Of a DNA stretch of 64,000 nt, positions 51,524-60,281 are shown in pieces. The position numbers and the translations under genes are program-made. Position 1 is the first letter of the stretch. Each line of letters begins with the position of its first letter. The notes under the pieces are model-generated. The model was not told where the DNA came from and did no database searches. It saw only the letters and a program-made list of their open reading frames with translations. Source of the stretch: a virus. The DNA lies in IMG/VR virus record IMGVR_UViG_3300044712_002690, positions 1 to 64,000 of that record; one strand, given 5' to 3'.

Positions 51524-51692
51524 AGAGTATAAGTTGTATAAAGAGCTTCAAGATAAAGTAAACTCTCTTCTTAACTGTTCCACTTTATCTACTTCACTAG
51601 ATTTAACTATACTGAAATTAGATGCTTACATGCAAAAAGAAAAACGTGAAAAAGTCTTCAGTTTACGTAAATCAGACATTAGGATTGATTAA
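51501..51692 (+). CDS. Small basic helical protein
   Basis: The 63-residue protein is Lys/Leu-rich and helical ('YKLYKELQDKVNSLL'). It overlaps the zinc-ribbon gene by 23 bases and its stop overlaps the ATG of the nuclease gene by one base (TAATG). It fills the gap between two real genes on the same strand, so it is probably translated. Function unknown. Confidence 0.5.
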   Translation: MIKILKSKEYKLYKELQDKVNSLLNCSTLSTSLDLTILKLDAYMQKEKREKVFSLRKSDIRID

Positions 51693-52813
51693 TGATTTTA
51701 TTTTTCAGTGATTTACACATGGGGATTCGCTCCTACAGTCAGCAGTTAAGTAATGGATTATTTACTGCAGAAGAGGAAGCTAGAATTGCTTTAGAATATA
51801 TTTGTAAACGAGCATATAGTTCTGATATAGACGCAGTTATTTTTGGAGGAGATTGGTTTCATACAAATCAACCTACTGCAGAGAATATTAAAGACAGTAT
51901 TTATTGGATAAAGAAATTTGATTCAATAGGAAAACCTTTCTTTCTCATTCCTGGAAATCACGATAGTTCAATGTACTCTAACGGTATGTCCTGGATTAAT
52001 TCACTTGCGCTTGCTAATACACATCTTATTACCTACTCTCCTTTTTCTTATAGATGGAAAGATTGGGATGTAAAGTTTGTTCCTTATAGTTACAGTAAGA
52101 CAATGAGAGATAAAGAAGAAGATGTTTATTCAGCGATTGAAAATACTATTTCAACATCTTCAGATAAAACGATTATTGTAGGACATATTCAAGAAGTTAC
52201 AGCTAAAATTGGTTCTGAATCAATAATGATTTCTAAAGGTGTTGATATTATTGATATGGATACAATTCATATTAAAAATGATATTGTGTTACTTCTTGGT
52301 CATATTCATAAACATCAAGTATATAAGAAAGGAAAAGCTACTGTTTGTTATCCTGGTAATTGTTTTTATCATGATCTGTCTGATGCTAATCAACAAAAAG
52401 GTTTTATTTTATTTGATGAAAATAAGGAAATTACCTTTGAAGCAATTCCTACTATTAGAAAATTTATAACTATTCATATATCTAAGGATATGGATCTTGA
52501 TACTTTAATTTCTAAAAGGAGATTAGTATCAGGAACTGTTGTATTTATTTCAACAGATTTTGAACGCAATGTAGCACTTGAAGATACTTTTAAAACCAAA
52601 CTGACTGAAAAAGGATGTATTTTAGGTGGAGTTAGATGGAAGATAACTGAAGAGGATATGGACCAATCCTTAACTCCTATTACTTCTTCTGATCCATATA
52701 AAATATTAGAAGAAAAAATACATGCAAAAGAAGAGTGGGACAATTTATTTAAGAAAGATGTTTTAGAGAAAGGTTTTACTTATTTAGATAAAGTTAAAGG
52801 TGCAGCTAGTTGA
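51692..52813 (+). CDS. sbcD: SbcD/Mre11-type nuclease subunit (T4 gp47 analogue)
   Basis: The 373-residue protein has all calcineurin-like nuclease motifs in order: 'SDLHMG' (residues 6-11), 'GGDWFH', 'PGNHD', 'GHIQ' and 'GHIHKHQ'. A C-terminal capping region follows. With the next gene it forms the MR complex that trims DNA ends during recombination-dependent replication. The stop overlaps the TTG start of the SbcC gene, so the subunits are co-translated. SD AGGAT precedes the ATG. Confidence 0.93.
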   Translation: MILFFSDLHMGIRSYSQQLSNGLFTAEEEARIALEYICKRAYSSDIDAVIFGGDWFHTNQPTAENIKDSIYWIKKFDSIGKPFFLIPGNHDSSMYSNGMSWINSLALANTHLITYSPFSYRWKDWDVKFVPYSYSKTMRDKEEDVYSAIENTISTSSDKTIIVGHIQEVTAKIGSESIMISKGVDIIDMDTIHIKNDIVLLLGHIHKHQVYKKGKATVCYPGNCFYHDLSDANQQKGFILFDENKEITFEAIPTIRKFITIHISKDMDLDTLISKRRLVSGTVVFISTDFERNVALEDTFKTKLTEKGCILGGVRWKITEEDMDQSLTPITSSDPYKILEEKIHAKEEWDNLFKKDVLEKGFTYLDKVKGAAS

Positions 52814-54909
52814 TTCTTAATGAAATAGAACTTAAAGGATTTGGATCATATAGAGATCAGAATATTATATCTATACCTGTAGGACTTACAGGTATTGTTG
52901 GTGTTTATGAAGAGAATTCTCTTAAATCAATAGGTTCTGGTAAGTCTACTTTAGTTACTGCTCTTAATTATATTCTTTTTGGTAAAGGTGAATTTGATAA
53001 GATCGAGGAGCTTCTAAATGATCAATTAGGTGAAAAAGATGAATTTTTTGCTGGATGTAAATTCCAACAAGGTGATTCATCTTTTTATGTTAAACGTGGA
53101 AGAAATGGAAGCTCTTATCTTGAGCTTACAGAAAATGGTTCTCCAAGAGGCGAGCCTAAAATAGATGTAAGGACAGAGGAAATTAAAAAAATAGTAGGCA
53201 TGGACTATGATATGTTCACTGCCTCGGTGTTTTTTGAGCAAGACAGATTAAGTAAATTAATAGACACAGATCCATCTGTTAGACGTAATTATGTTGAAAA
53301 AGTTCTTGGTACATCTTTATGGACAGCTGGAAGCAAGTTAATTACTAAAGATAAAAATACTGCGAAAAAAGATGCAGATTTTATAGAAAGCGAAATTATT
53401 AAAATTGACTTAGCTATTTCAGAGCATTTAAAAACGATAGAAGTAGAAGAGACAATCAAAGCTCAATTAGCTATACTAACTAAAGATAAAAAAGATATTG
53501 ACGGACAACTTGCTTCTCTTGATTTTATTAAGTCGAAAAAAGATAAACTTTGTGATTTAGAAAATCAGCAAAATAAGTTGTTTATAAAACTTACTGATTA
53601 TTCAAATAAACTTGAAGCTCATCAACAGAAGTCAAAAAGCATTTTAGAATCAGTAGATGCAGAAAAGAAATCTTTAGCTGAAATTAAATGTGAGCTTTCT
53701 TTACTGTACAAACAAAGAGAAGAAAAAGAAAACGAACTAGAAGCAGCTAAAAATGAAGAATCTTTTGTTCAAGAAATGTTAAATAGTATATTTCAAAAAC
53801 TAACAAAAGATGACGCACAAAAAATTTCACTTTTATCGTCTAAGTTAGATGATGCTTCTGGTATTTGTCCAACATGTAATCAACCTATAACGATTGATTG
53901 TATAAAAAATAAAAACAAAGAAATTGATAAAGCAATTAAAGACTTACAAAAGTTAATTGACATTTCTTTACATGCACAAAAGGAAACTGAAAATAAAAAA
54001 CAGGAAATAGTAGATAAGATAGAACTTATTGAAACTGCATTAAAACAACTCTCTAAAAGAGAAACCGGACTAGTTGATAGAATTAGTACGATAGAAGCTA
54101 ACTTAGCTGGGTCTACAGCTTTTTTAGAATCTGCAGTAGTTATTGAAGAAGAATATAAATCTACAACTAGTAGTACACAAGAGCAATATAACAATATAGA
54201 AAAAGATATTGAAGAGATTACGAAGGAGATTGCTTCTCAAGAAGATAAATTAACTAAATATGAAGAATTAAAAAAGCAACAACTTACTTTATCTTCTTCA
54301 ATTACTGATTTAACTTTAGAACTAGGAAAAATTGTACATATTAAAGAAGATATTAAAAGATTAGAAGAAGAAAAGAAAGAAAAAGAAGCTGTACTCTCTA
54401 TTACACAATATTCAGTAAATATACTGAAAGCTTTAGAAGAAGAATTTGATACAATTCCTTCAGAGATTTTAACATCCTCTGTATATCAAATTGAAAAAGA
54501 AGCATCAGATATTATACATAACTTTATGCCTGAAATGAATGTGTTTGTTAGGGAGGATACAAGTAAAGTAAACAAACCTCTTCAGATCTTTTTTGAAGTA
54601 GAAGGAAAAAGAAGAAATTACAAACGCCTTTCCGGTGGACAGAAAACAATTGCTAATTTAGCATTGCGATTAGGATTTTCAAAAGTTATTTCTTCTAGAG
54701 TAGGAGCACATATTAATTTCTTGATTTTAGATGAACCTTTTGGTTATTTAGATTCATATACACGAGATCTTATTAAAAAAGTCTTGACAGAAATCAATAA
54801 ATGGTTTAAACAAATTATTGTTATTTCCCATGTTGACAATATTCAAGATTTTCCTAATATCATTAAAATAGTTATGAGTCAAGACGGTATAAGTAGAATA
54901 CAAACTTAG
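52810..54909 (+). CDS. sbcC: SbcC/Rad50-type ATPase subunit (T4 gp46 analogue)
   Basis: The 699-residue protein starts at TTG, overlapping the nuclease stop. It has Walker A 'GSGKST' near residue 43, coiled-coil arms, a zinc hook 'CPTC' near residue 353, the ABC signature 'LSGGQKT' near 607 and Walker B 'FLILDEP' near 640. It is shorter than E. coli SbcC but typical for phages. It clamps DNA and controls the nuclease partner in an ATP-dependent way. Confidence 0.93.
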   Translation: MILNEIELKGFGSYRDQNIISIPVGLTGIVGVYEENSLKSIGSGKSTLVTALNYILFGKGEFDKIEELLNDQLGEKDEFFAGCKFQQGDSSFYVKRGRNGSSYLELTENGSPRGEPKIDVRTEEIKKIVGMDYDMFTASVFFEQDRLSKLIDTDPSVRRNYVEKVLGTSLWTAGSKLITKDKNTAKKDADFIESEIIKIDLAISEHLKTIEVEETIKAQLAILTKDKKDIDGQLASLDFIKSKKDKLCDLENQQNKLFIKLTDYSNKLEAHQQKSKSILESVDAEKKSLAEIKCELSLLYKQREEKENELEAAKNEESFVQEMLNSIFQKLTKDDAQKISLLSSKLDDASGICPTCNQPITIDCIKNKNKEIDKAIKDLQKLIDISLHAQKETENKKQEIVDKIELIETALKQLSKRETGLVDRISTIEANLAGSTAFLESAVVIEEEYKSTTSSTQEQYNNIEKDIEEITKEIASQEDKLTKYEELKKQQLTLSSSITDLTLELGKIVHIKEDIKRLEEEKKEKEAVLSITQYSVNILKALEEEFDTIPSEILTSSVYQIEKEASDIIHNFMPEMNVFVREDTSKVNKPLQIFFEVEGKRRNYKRLSGGQKTIANLALRLGFSKVISSRVGAHINFLILDEPFGYLDSYTRDLIKKVLTEINKWFKQIIVISHVDNIQDFPNIIKIVMSQDGISRIQT

Positions 54910-54919
54910 GAGCAGCTCA

Positions 54920-56350
54920 ATGGATGTTATGAATTTATATGAACAGTTTTTAGTACATACAAAATTAAGTGACGCAACATATAAAAGTGTTTTTATGCGA
55001 GTACAAGACATTATACAATCACTTAATCAGATTGAATTTGAGAAATTTAAATATGGTGTAAGAACAGAATCATTTTCAATAGACTTTAACAACCTACATG
55101 AAGATGTAGCACCATCATATGTTGTTGAAACTATTAAAAACTTATTTGATAAGTTTTTTACTTTTCCTAAAGATGGTGAAATTGAACTTGATATTAAGTA
55201 TGGAACTTCTGATTTTCAAGCAACACACAGTAATGGTATCATTACTATTCCACAGCAAATTTCCTTTTTTGAAAAATTAAAAGTATTTCCATTCTTTACA
55301 GTTATGGATTCTCCTGTAGATTATTATGATGAGTTTGATTATCTATTCAAGTTTCTGAATTTAAAAGACCCAGCAAGGACAATTTTTGGACCATTAAAAG
55401 AAGTATTTGATCAACAAACCGCAACAGAAGATGTTGATTCTGGTGAAATTTCACCTAGAACAGCAGCTAGTTATAGCATTATGATTGAAGATTTACAAGA
55501 TAAAAAAGAAAAGATTTTAAAGGAACTTGAGGATATTAAAGCCTCTAAGGATTCTTTATTAGCATTAAAAAATGATTTAGTCCAATTTGCACAATTTAAA
55601 GATAAGTATAATACAGAGTATTCAACACTTGTAGATGAGTTTAATTATCTTAAAGAACAGAAAGCTGGATATCTACAAAAGTATAGTGAGACATTATCTC
55701 TTATTGATGAAATTAATGTTACTCTTGCAGCAATGAAAGATGCAGAAACCAAAGATGAAGCAGAACTCAAGTATCTTGCAGAACGTAAAGTTTATTTTGA
55801 AAGCAGAGGAACTATGCTTACTAACTCTATTAAAGAGCTTAGTGGATTACAAGATACTACAAAGCGCAGAATTGAAGAACTTCAAAATATCTTTAAAAAG
55901 ACAGATAAAATGTCTTTAGAAGATTTAGAGGATATGTCAAAACAAATTGATGTTCTAGATAAGAAACAAGAAAGACTTTTTGCTAATGTAGGATCTATAG
56001 ATAATACAATTCAACAAACAAAAGAAGCTCAGGCTAATGCAAATATTACAATTGAAAGGGCTTCTTATTCAGATCATGTAATACAGAATGCTGGTAATCA
56101 AACAATTCCAGATCATTTAGCTAAACCTGAGATTCCAACTTCTGTTCTAGTTGTAAAAAATTATCTTAGATACTATTTTGTTTATCAATGCGAGAAAAAA
56201 GAAAAGTTCTTATTGACTCAAAAAAGATTTTTCTCTAAACCTCAAGTTAGTAGGTTAGTACTCAAAGAATACTTTGGATTTGAACCTAAAATCATTTTTA
56301 GTAAGCATCCAATTGAAGGATTCAATAATGTTATTTTGGTAGAAGGATAA
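54920..56350 (+). CDS. Coiled-coil protein downstream of SbcC
   Basis: The 476-residue protein has an alpha/beta N-terminal domain (1-150), a coiled coil from about 165 to 365 and a small C-terminal domain ('NYLRYYFVYQCEKKEKFLL', 'SRLVLKEYFGFEPKIIF'). GGAG precedes the ATG 10 bases after the SbcC stop. It has no ATPase motif. It may work with the SbcCD pair in recombination or be a separate scaffold; nothing decides this. Confidence 0.55.
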   Translation: MDVMNLYEQFLVHTKLSDATYKSVFMRVQDIIQSLNQIEFEKFKYGVRTESFSIDFNNLHEDVAPSYVVETIKNLFDKFFTFPKDGEIELDIKYGTSDFQATHSNGIITIPQQISFFEKLKVFPFFTVMDSPVDYYDEFDYLFKFLNLKDPARTIFGPLKEVFDQQTATEDVDSGEISPRTAASYSIMIEDLQDKKEKILKELEDIKASKDSLLALKNDLVQFAQFKDKYNTEYSTLVDEFNYLKEQKAGYLQKYSETLSLIDEINVTLAAMKDAETKDEAELKYLAERKVYFESRGTMLTNSIKELSGLQDTTKRRIEELQNIFKKTDKMSLEDLEDMSKQIDVLDKKQERLFANVGSIDNTIQQTKEAQANANITIERASYSDHVIQNAGNQTIPDHLAKPEIPTSVLVVKNYLRYYFVYQCEKKEKFLLTQKRFFSKPQVSRLVLKEYFGFEPKIIFSKHPIEGFNNVILVEG

Positions 56351-56353
56351 GCA

Positions 56354-56740
56354 ATGTTTTTTGAGTGGAGAAACTTATTTTCAAAACCTAAAAAATTTAG
56401 TTCGTTAAAAGAAGAATCAGACTTTGTTATTCAGAAGACTGAAATGATAAAAAAAGAACAAGAACAATTAGATTCATTTGAATTTGATAAATTTAAAGAA
56501 AAAGGAAATGAATTTTTTATTTCCTTTTCTGATTTTTTGTTTTTTCTAGAACAAGAAGATTATGATTTAAATGATATCTTAGCTAGATTTAAACACATAG
56601 GTGAATTAAATAAAGAAAAGTTTTCTTTTGTAGAAGCGTATGCAACTACTACAAAAGATGGTATTCACTTATCGATGAATCCTTCTGATAAGAAAAGTAC
56701 TAAAGTTAAAATTGTTTCTTTACGGACCTCAAGAAAATGA
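56354..56740 (+). CDS. Small unknown protein
   Basis: The 128-residue protein is Phe/Lys/Glu-rich, mainly helical in the first 95 residues and with a short beta end. AAGGAT precedes the ATG, which follows the previous stop by a few bases. It is coupled to the next gene by a 4-base overlap. Function unknown. Confidence 0.5.
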   Translation: MFFEWRNLFSKPKKFSSLKEESDFVIQKTEMIKKEQEQLDSFEFDKFKEKGNEFFISFSDFLFFLEQEDYDLNDILARFKHIGELNKEKFSFVEAYATTTKDGIHLSMNPSDKKSTKVKIVSLRTSRK

Positions 56741-56961
56741 TAGAATGGTCTCTTGTTATAGCTGGTATAGTTGGAGCTATTCTCAATATTTTAAAGAATA
56801 AATGGTGTTTTGTTATTTGGGGTATTTGCAATATAGGATGGGTTATATTCTACATAAATTTGAAAGCTTACCCTCAAGTAATACTATTTGGATTCTATTT
56901 TTTAACTACATTGTGGGGACTTTATCAATGGTACACAGATGATAAAAGAAACCCACAATAG
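56737..56961 (+). CDS. Mini PnuC-like membrane protein
   Basis: The 74-residue protein has three membrane segments (about residues 3-19, 23-41 and 46-66). The end 'VILFGFYFLTTLWGLYQWY' resembles the repeat unit of PnuC nicotinamide riboside/mononucleotide transporters and similar short phage proteins. A full PnuC has about 230 residues; this unit could act as an oligomer. ATGA overlap with the gene before. A role in NAD precursor uptake is inferred. Confidence 0.6.
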   Translation: MIEWSLVIAGIVGAILNILKNKWCFVIWGICNIGWVIFYINLKAYPQVILFGFYFLTTLWGLYQWYTDDKRNPQ

Positions 56962-56971
56962 TTTTATGTGA

Positions 56972-57754
56972 ATGGTAATTGCTATGAATGAAATAGTTAT
57001 TCATCCTGATAATACACAAGTAGAAGTAGTTTCAGAAACACCCGCTTCTGTTAGAGAAAGATACGGTTTTTATGTTTCAAAACCTCCTCTATGTCCTATT
57101 TGTAATAAAAGAAACCACATGGAGATAAATCTTCTAAGAGCACGTGATCATTTATCACTAGATCAAATTGTTCAAACAGTTCAGAATCCCGGTGTTACAA
57201 GAGGAGCTCTTGTAAAGCATTTTGATAATCATTTTATTCTTCTTCCTGCTCAAAAGAAAATATTAGATTTAAAAGAAGACTGTGCTCCTGAATCTTTAGA
57301 AATCGTAAGTAAAGTATTTGATGGTGAAGTAGATATTTTTTCTGCTTCACAAAGTATATTAAAATCTCAAGCAACAAGATTGCACGTAGTAGTTAAGAGA
57401 CTTGAATTTTTAAATCATCACCTAGAAAATGATTCAGCAGATGATATTGATAAACAAGAGTTTATTCAATTGCATAAAGTTGCTTCTGACATTGAAAACT
57501 CAATGCAGAAAACATATAGCATTATGGATAAGAAACTCTTTCCTACAAGTAAAGAAGAATTATCAAGTGCTATTTTACAGTATAAACTTACTGTGCTATC
57601 AAAATTAATTGATAGTATTCAATTAGTGTTGCTTGAACTTGAAAGGAATCCAAAATATACTTCTGCTATTTCTGCTGTACGAGAAGAATTAGCTAAAAGA
57701 ATTGGTAATATTGAGGATGAGGTTCTTAAATCTGGTGGAATAATACATAACTGA
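56972..57754 (+). CDS. Zinc-finger/HTH-like protein, possible small-terminase-type fold
   Basis: The 260-residue protein has 'PLCPICNKRNHMEINLL' followed by a helix-turn-helix-like 'LSLDQIVQTVQNPGVTRGAL' and 'KHFDNHF'. The order C-x2-C...H...R/K-H-x-x-x-H is that of small zinc-dependent HTH domains found in phage and bacterial regulators. The rest is helical. Either ATG at 56972 or 56984 could be the start; neither has a strong SD. It may bind DNA in replication or packaging. Confidence 0.55.
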   Translation: MVIAMNEIVIHPDNTQVEVVSETPASVRERYGFYVSKPPLCPICNKRNHMEINLLRARDHLSLDQIVQTVQNPGVTRGALVKHFDNHFILLPAQKKILDLKEDCAPESLEIVSKVFDGEVDIFSASQSILKSQATRLHVVVKRLEFLNHHLENDSADDIDKQEFIQLHKVASDIENSMQKTYSIMDKKLFPTSKEELSSAILQYKLTVLSKLIDSIQLVLLELERNPKYTSAISAVREELAKRIGNIEDEVLKSGGIIHN

Positions 57755-57771
57755 AGATAGGAGAAAATTAA

Positions 57772-58212
57772 ATGAAAAAAATTTCTGTTCCTGTAGTTAA
57801 TAAGTCTAAAAATACTCTTCCTTCTTATGAGTCAGAAGGAGCTTCCGGTATTGACCTTAAAGCTAGCTTGGAACGACCTGTGGAAATTCTGCCTTTTCAA
57901 ACAGTTATTATACCTACTGATTGCTACATGCAAATACCTAAAGGTTATGAAATGCAAGTAAGGCCTAGAAGTGGTTTAGCAGTAAAGTATGGTATCAGTG
58001 TAATGAATGCACCCGGAACTATTGATGCTGATTTTCGTGGAAATATTTCTATAATTTTAGTTAATTTTGGTAAGAATACTTTTATTGTAAATAATGGTGA
58101 TAGGATTGCTCAAGGAGTATTTTGTCCTATTGTTAAAGTTAAATTTAAAGCTGTTAGTGACCTTGAAACTACTAATAGAGGTTCAAACGGCTTTGGTTCT
58201 ACAGGTATTTAA
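57772..58212 (+). CDS. dut: dUTPase
   Basis: The 146-residue protein carries all five trimeric dUTPase motifs: 'GASGIDLKA', 'RPRSGLA', 'NAPGTIDADFRG', 'GDRIAQ' and the C-terminal 'RGSNGFGSTG'. It hydrolyses dUTP to dUMP and pyrophosphate, which lowers uracil in phage DNA and feeds dTMP synthesis. GGAGA precedes the ATG. Confidence 0.97.
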   Translation: MKKISVPVVNKSKNTLPSYESEGASGIDLKASLERPVEILPFQTVIIPTDCYMQIPKGYEMQVRPRSGLAVKYGISVMNAPGTIDADFRGNISIILVNFGKNTFIVNNGDRIAQGVFCPIVKVKFKAVSDLETTNRGSNGFGSTGI

Positions 58213-58214
58213 TC

Positions 58215-58628
58215 ATGGCAACTAATTCAGTAGATGCTGTTTTAATTAATGCAACTAATATAGAAGTGTATGCTAATTTATTATCTTTGCATTTAGATAA
58301 AAAAGATGATATAGGTCAACTTCAAATACAAAGCATTATTCAATTAGCGCAAGATATTGCAACACACACAGAAATAATGAGGCAGCATCTTATTGATAGA
58401 GAGAATACAATTGAATCCTTAAAATCTACTTTCACTAATTTTAATGATGAATTGGATTATGATGAGTATGAATCAACTACTAATACAGCTTCTTCTACTA
58501 AATCAAGTAGAGGAGCTAAAACAGGTAAAGTAAATAGTCATACAAACTATCCACCTCCTGCACCTGAAGTAGAAAAAGAAGAAGTTAAACCTCCAATAAA
58601 CCCCTTTTTAGATCAGACTAATACTTAA
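58215..58628 (+). CDS. Small unknown protein with disordered C-terminus
   Basis: The 137-residue protein has a helical first half (residues 10-85) and a Ser/Thr/Lys-rich then Pro-rich C-terminal tail ending 'NPFLDQTNT'. It lies 2 bases after the dUTPase stop. It has a look of a single-strand-binding accessory or interaction tail, but no family is recognised. Confidence 0.5.
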   Translation: MATNSVDAVLINATNIEVYANLLSLHLDKKDDIGQLQIQSIIQLAQDIATHTEIMRQHLIDRENTIESLKSTFTNFNDELDYDEYESTTNTASSTKSSRGAKTGKVNSHTNYPPPAPEVEKEEVKPPINPFLDQTNT

Positions 58629-58634
58629 TTTTAT

Positions 58635-58674
58635 ATCCCCTTTCTCTATTTTTTACAAAAAGTAGAAAGGGGAT
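58635..58674 (+). promoter_or_regulatory. Long hairpin covering the ribosome binding site of the next gene
   Basis: Perfect 11-bp arms (ATCCCCTTTCT at 58635-58645 and its complement at 58664-58674) are extended inward by CTA/TAG and TTTTT/AAAAA, giving nearly 19 paired bases. The right arm contains AAAGGGG, the SD of the TTG start at 58679. It may act as a translational switch or as a terminator with read-through. Confidence 0.65.
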
Positions 58675-58678
58675 TTCT

Positions 58679-59359
58679 TTGAATATTCTTAATCTAACAG
58701 ATAGTGGTTTTACAAGAGTATTTGTTGTTGGTAGTCTTAATGGAGATTACTTTAAACTTATTGATTTGCTTTATGAGCAACAATTTACATATAGCGATGG
58801 TTTAGTACTTTGTGGTAATTTTGTAAATCAGGAATCTGATAATTTATTTGATATTTTTCATTTTTTAAAGAATAATAAGAATTGTTTTTCCGTTTTAGGA
58901 AAAAATGAAGTTGATTTTGTAGAAGCTTATAAAGAAGATAAACTACCTGAATTTTTACAAACACTAGTAGACACAGCGATTATTGAATACTTAGAAACAC
59001 TACCTTTAGCAATACAATTTGATAACTTTTTAGTTGTTAACGCAGGTATAGAACCTTCCAAAGAACTCCCAGATCAAGACGATAAAGTGTTTTATTCAAT
59101 TCCTTTATATGATAGGGAATCTAGGTATTATCAGTTTGAAAATCCAGAAAGTAAGTCCTGGTTTGATTTTACATTTGATCCATTAAAAATCTGCTTTACA
59201 AATAATTCTATTGAAGAAACAACAGTTGAAGCAGGATATAACTTAAAATCTTCCACATCAAATTTAGTTTGTCTAATTATAACGCCACAAAACGAAGTTC
59301 CTGTTATCATATCTGTAGAAGATAATATTTTAAAGAACAATTATGAGGTTAGACCGTGA
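58679..59359 (+). CDS. Calcineurin-like phosphatase homologue that has lost its metal ligands
   Basis: The 226-residue protein, read from a TTG start, aligns by eye with lambda-type PPP phosphatases: 'VFVVGSLNGDYFKL' (residues 14-27) for the GDxHG motif, 'GNFVNQE' (46-52) for GDxVDRG, 'GKNE' (74-77) for GNHE, and 'VNAG' (120-123) for the HAG motif. In each, the metal-binding Asp or His is replaced: S19, N21, N47, N50, N76, N121. It should be catalytically dead and may instead bind a partner. A hairpin over its SD suggests regulated translation. Confidence 0.75.
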   Translation: MNILNLTDSGFTRVFVVGSLNGDYFKLIDLLYEQQFTYSDGLVLCGNFVNQESDNLFDIFHFLKNNKNCFSVLGKNEVDFVEAYKEDKLPEFLQTLVDTAIIEYLETLPLAIQFDNFLVVNAGIEPSKELPDQDDKVFYSIPLYDRESRYYQFENPESKSWFDFTFDPLKICFTNNSIEETTVEAGYNLKSSTSNLVCLIITPQNEVPVIISVEDNILKNNYEVRP

Positions 59360-59676
59360 GATCAAGATTCGATGCTGACAGATTTGTAGAAAGATTAGCA
59401 GCTTCACAAGAAGTTATGTCTTTTGAAGTAGTAGAAGATTTATATGATTTTTCAGGAAATAATGCACAATTTCTTATACAGTTAGGTGTTGTAGGCCAGT
59501 ATGAAGTAAATCAGTTTTTATTTAAGAAAAAAGGACAAAGATTTGTTCGTATTGGTGAAAATACGTATGAAGCAGGTTCCCTTGTTTCGGGGTCAGGAGA
59601 ATCAGCAGTTTGGAATATTACTTCAGATGAAATAGAAGATTTAGTATATAGAAATTTAGTTAAAATAGTAGGGTAG
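59356..59676 (+). CDS. Small protein with leader-like start
   Basis: The 106-residue protein starts at GTG (GAGG upstream), overlapping the preceding TGA. The opening 'MRSRFDADRFVERLAASQEV' is a relaxed version of the shared FYxRLAG leader. The rest is alpha/beta, with 'FVRIGENTYEAGSLVSGSG' near the C-terminus. Its last codons are repeated at DNA level in front of the gene at 60274. Function unknown. Confidence 0.55.
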   Translation: MRSRFDADRFVERLAASQEVMSFEVVEDLYDFSGNNAQFLIQLGVVGQYEVNQFLFKKKGQRFVRIGENTYEAGSLVSGSGESAVWNITSDEIEDLVYRNLVKIVG

Positions 59677-59689
59677 TTAATATGAGAAG
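59648..59689 (+). repeat. Duplicated 42-bp segment, copy 1
   Basis: ATAGAAATTTAGTTAAAATA is identical to 60240-60259. The next 22 bases, through ATGAGAAG, match at 17 positions. Here the segment is the coding end of the gene at 59356 plus the start of the gene at 59682. Confidence 0.8.
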
Positions 59690-60233
59690 TCAGGTTCTTG
59701 AACATTTTTATAGACGATTATCTGGCGAAGATTATGCAGCACCAGGATCTTCAATGTATCTTTCAGTAGAAGAAATTGCTAAAATATTATTTGGTGGAAT
59801 GCCTGGAATTATACAAGAATTTATAACATATCAAATTCTGGAGCATTTTAAAGATACAAGTTTTACTGATGACGACGATATGTATTATAATATAGAAGAT
59901 AAAGCGCTACTTGCATTTTTAGACTTACTTAAACAAGACGGAGAATTTTTTAAAGTAAGTAATAATTTAGAGGAATCTTTAAAGTTTGTTCGTGATCCCG
60001 ATGAATATATGCAATCTTTGTTAGATGATGGCATATCAGAGGATTATATTGATACTATGTATCATGTTGTTGGGATAGGACCTTCTTTTGAGAATCTTCC
60101 TCCGATTATTAATTACGTTAATGTTCCTGTAGTTACAGGATCGACAGCTGGTACTCATAGAGAAGCAACAGTACCTGCGCTAGTAACAGTCGATGGTGAT
60201 TTACTTGTAACAAGCTCATCGTTGGAAATTTAA
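59682..60233 (+). CDS. Leader-bearing protein, function unknown
   Basis: The 183-residue protein starts 'MRSQVLEHFYRRLSGEDY', which matches the minus-strand gene at 18253 at nearly every position (M-K/R-S-Q-V-L-D/E-x-F-Y). After the leader the two proteins are unrelated. The body is acidic with helical and beta parts. AGGG precedes the ATG. The leader is discussed as a possible targeting or cleavage signal. Confidence 0.6.
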   Translation: MRSQVLEHFYRRLSGEDYAAPGSSMYLSVEEIAKILFGGMPGIIQEFITYQILEHFKDTSFTDDDDMYYNIEDKALLAFLDLLKQDGEFFKVSNNLEESLKFVRDPDEYMQSLLDDGISEDYIDTMYHVVGIGPSFENLPPIINYVNVPVVTGSTAGTHREATVPALVTVDGDLLVTSSSLEI

Positions 60234-60239
60234 TATTTA

Positions 60240-60281
60240 ATAGAAATTTAGTTAAAATAACAGGATAGTTATCATGAGAAG
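60240..60281 (+). repeat. Duplicated 42-bp segment, copy 2 (remnant gene end)
   Basis: This copy of the 59648 segment lies between genes. It still reads as the end of a vanished gene (N-R-N-L-V-K-I-T-G-stop) before the ATG at 60274, so a local duplication happened and most of one copy was lost. Confidence 0.75.

Noticed and set aside
53880-54194. 104-codon minus-strand frame inside the SbcC gene
   Set aside because: It is antisense to the coiled-coil arms of SbcC and has no regulatory signals.
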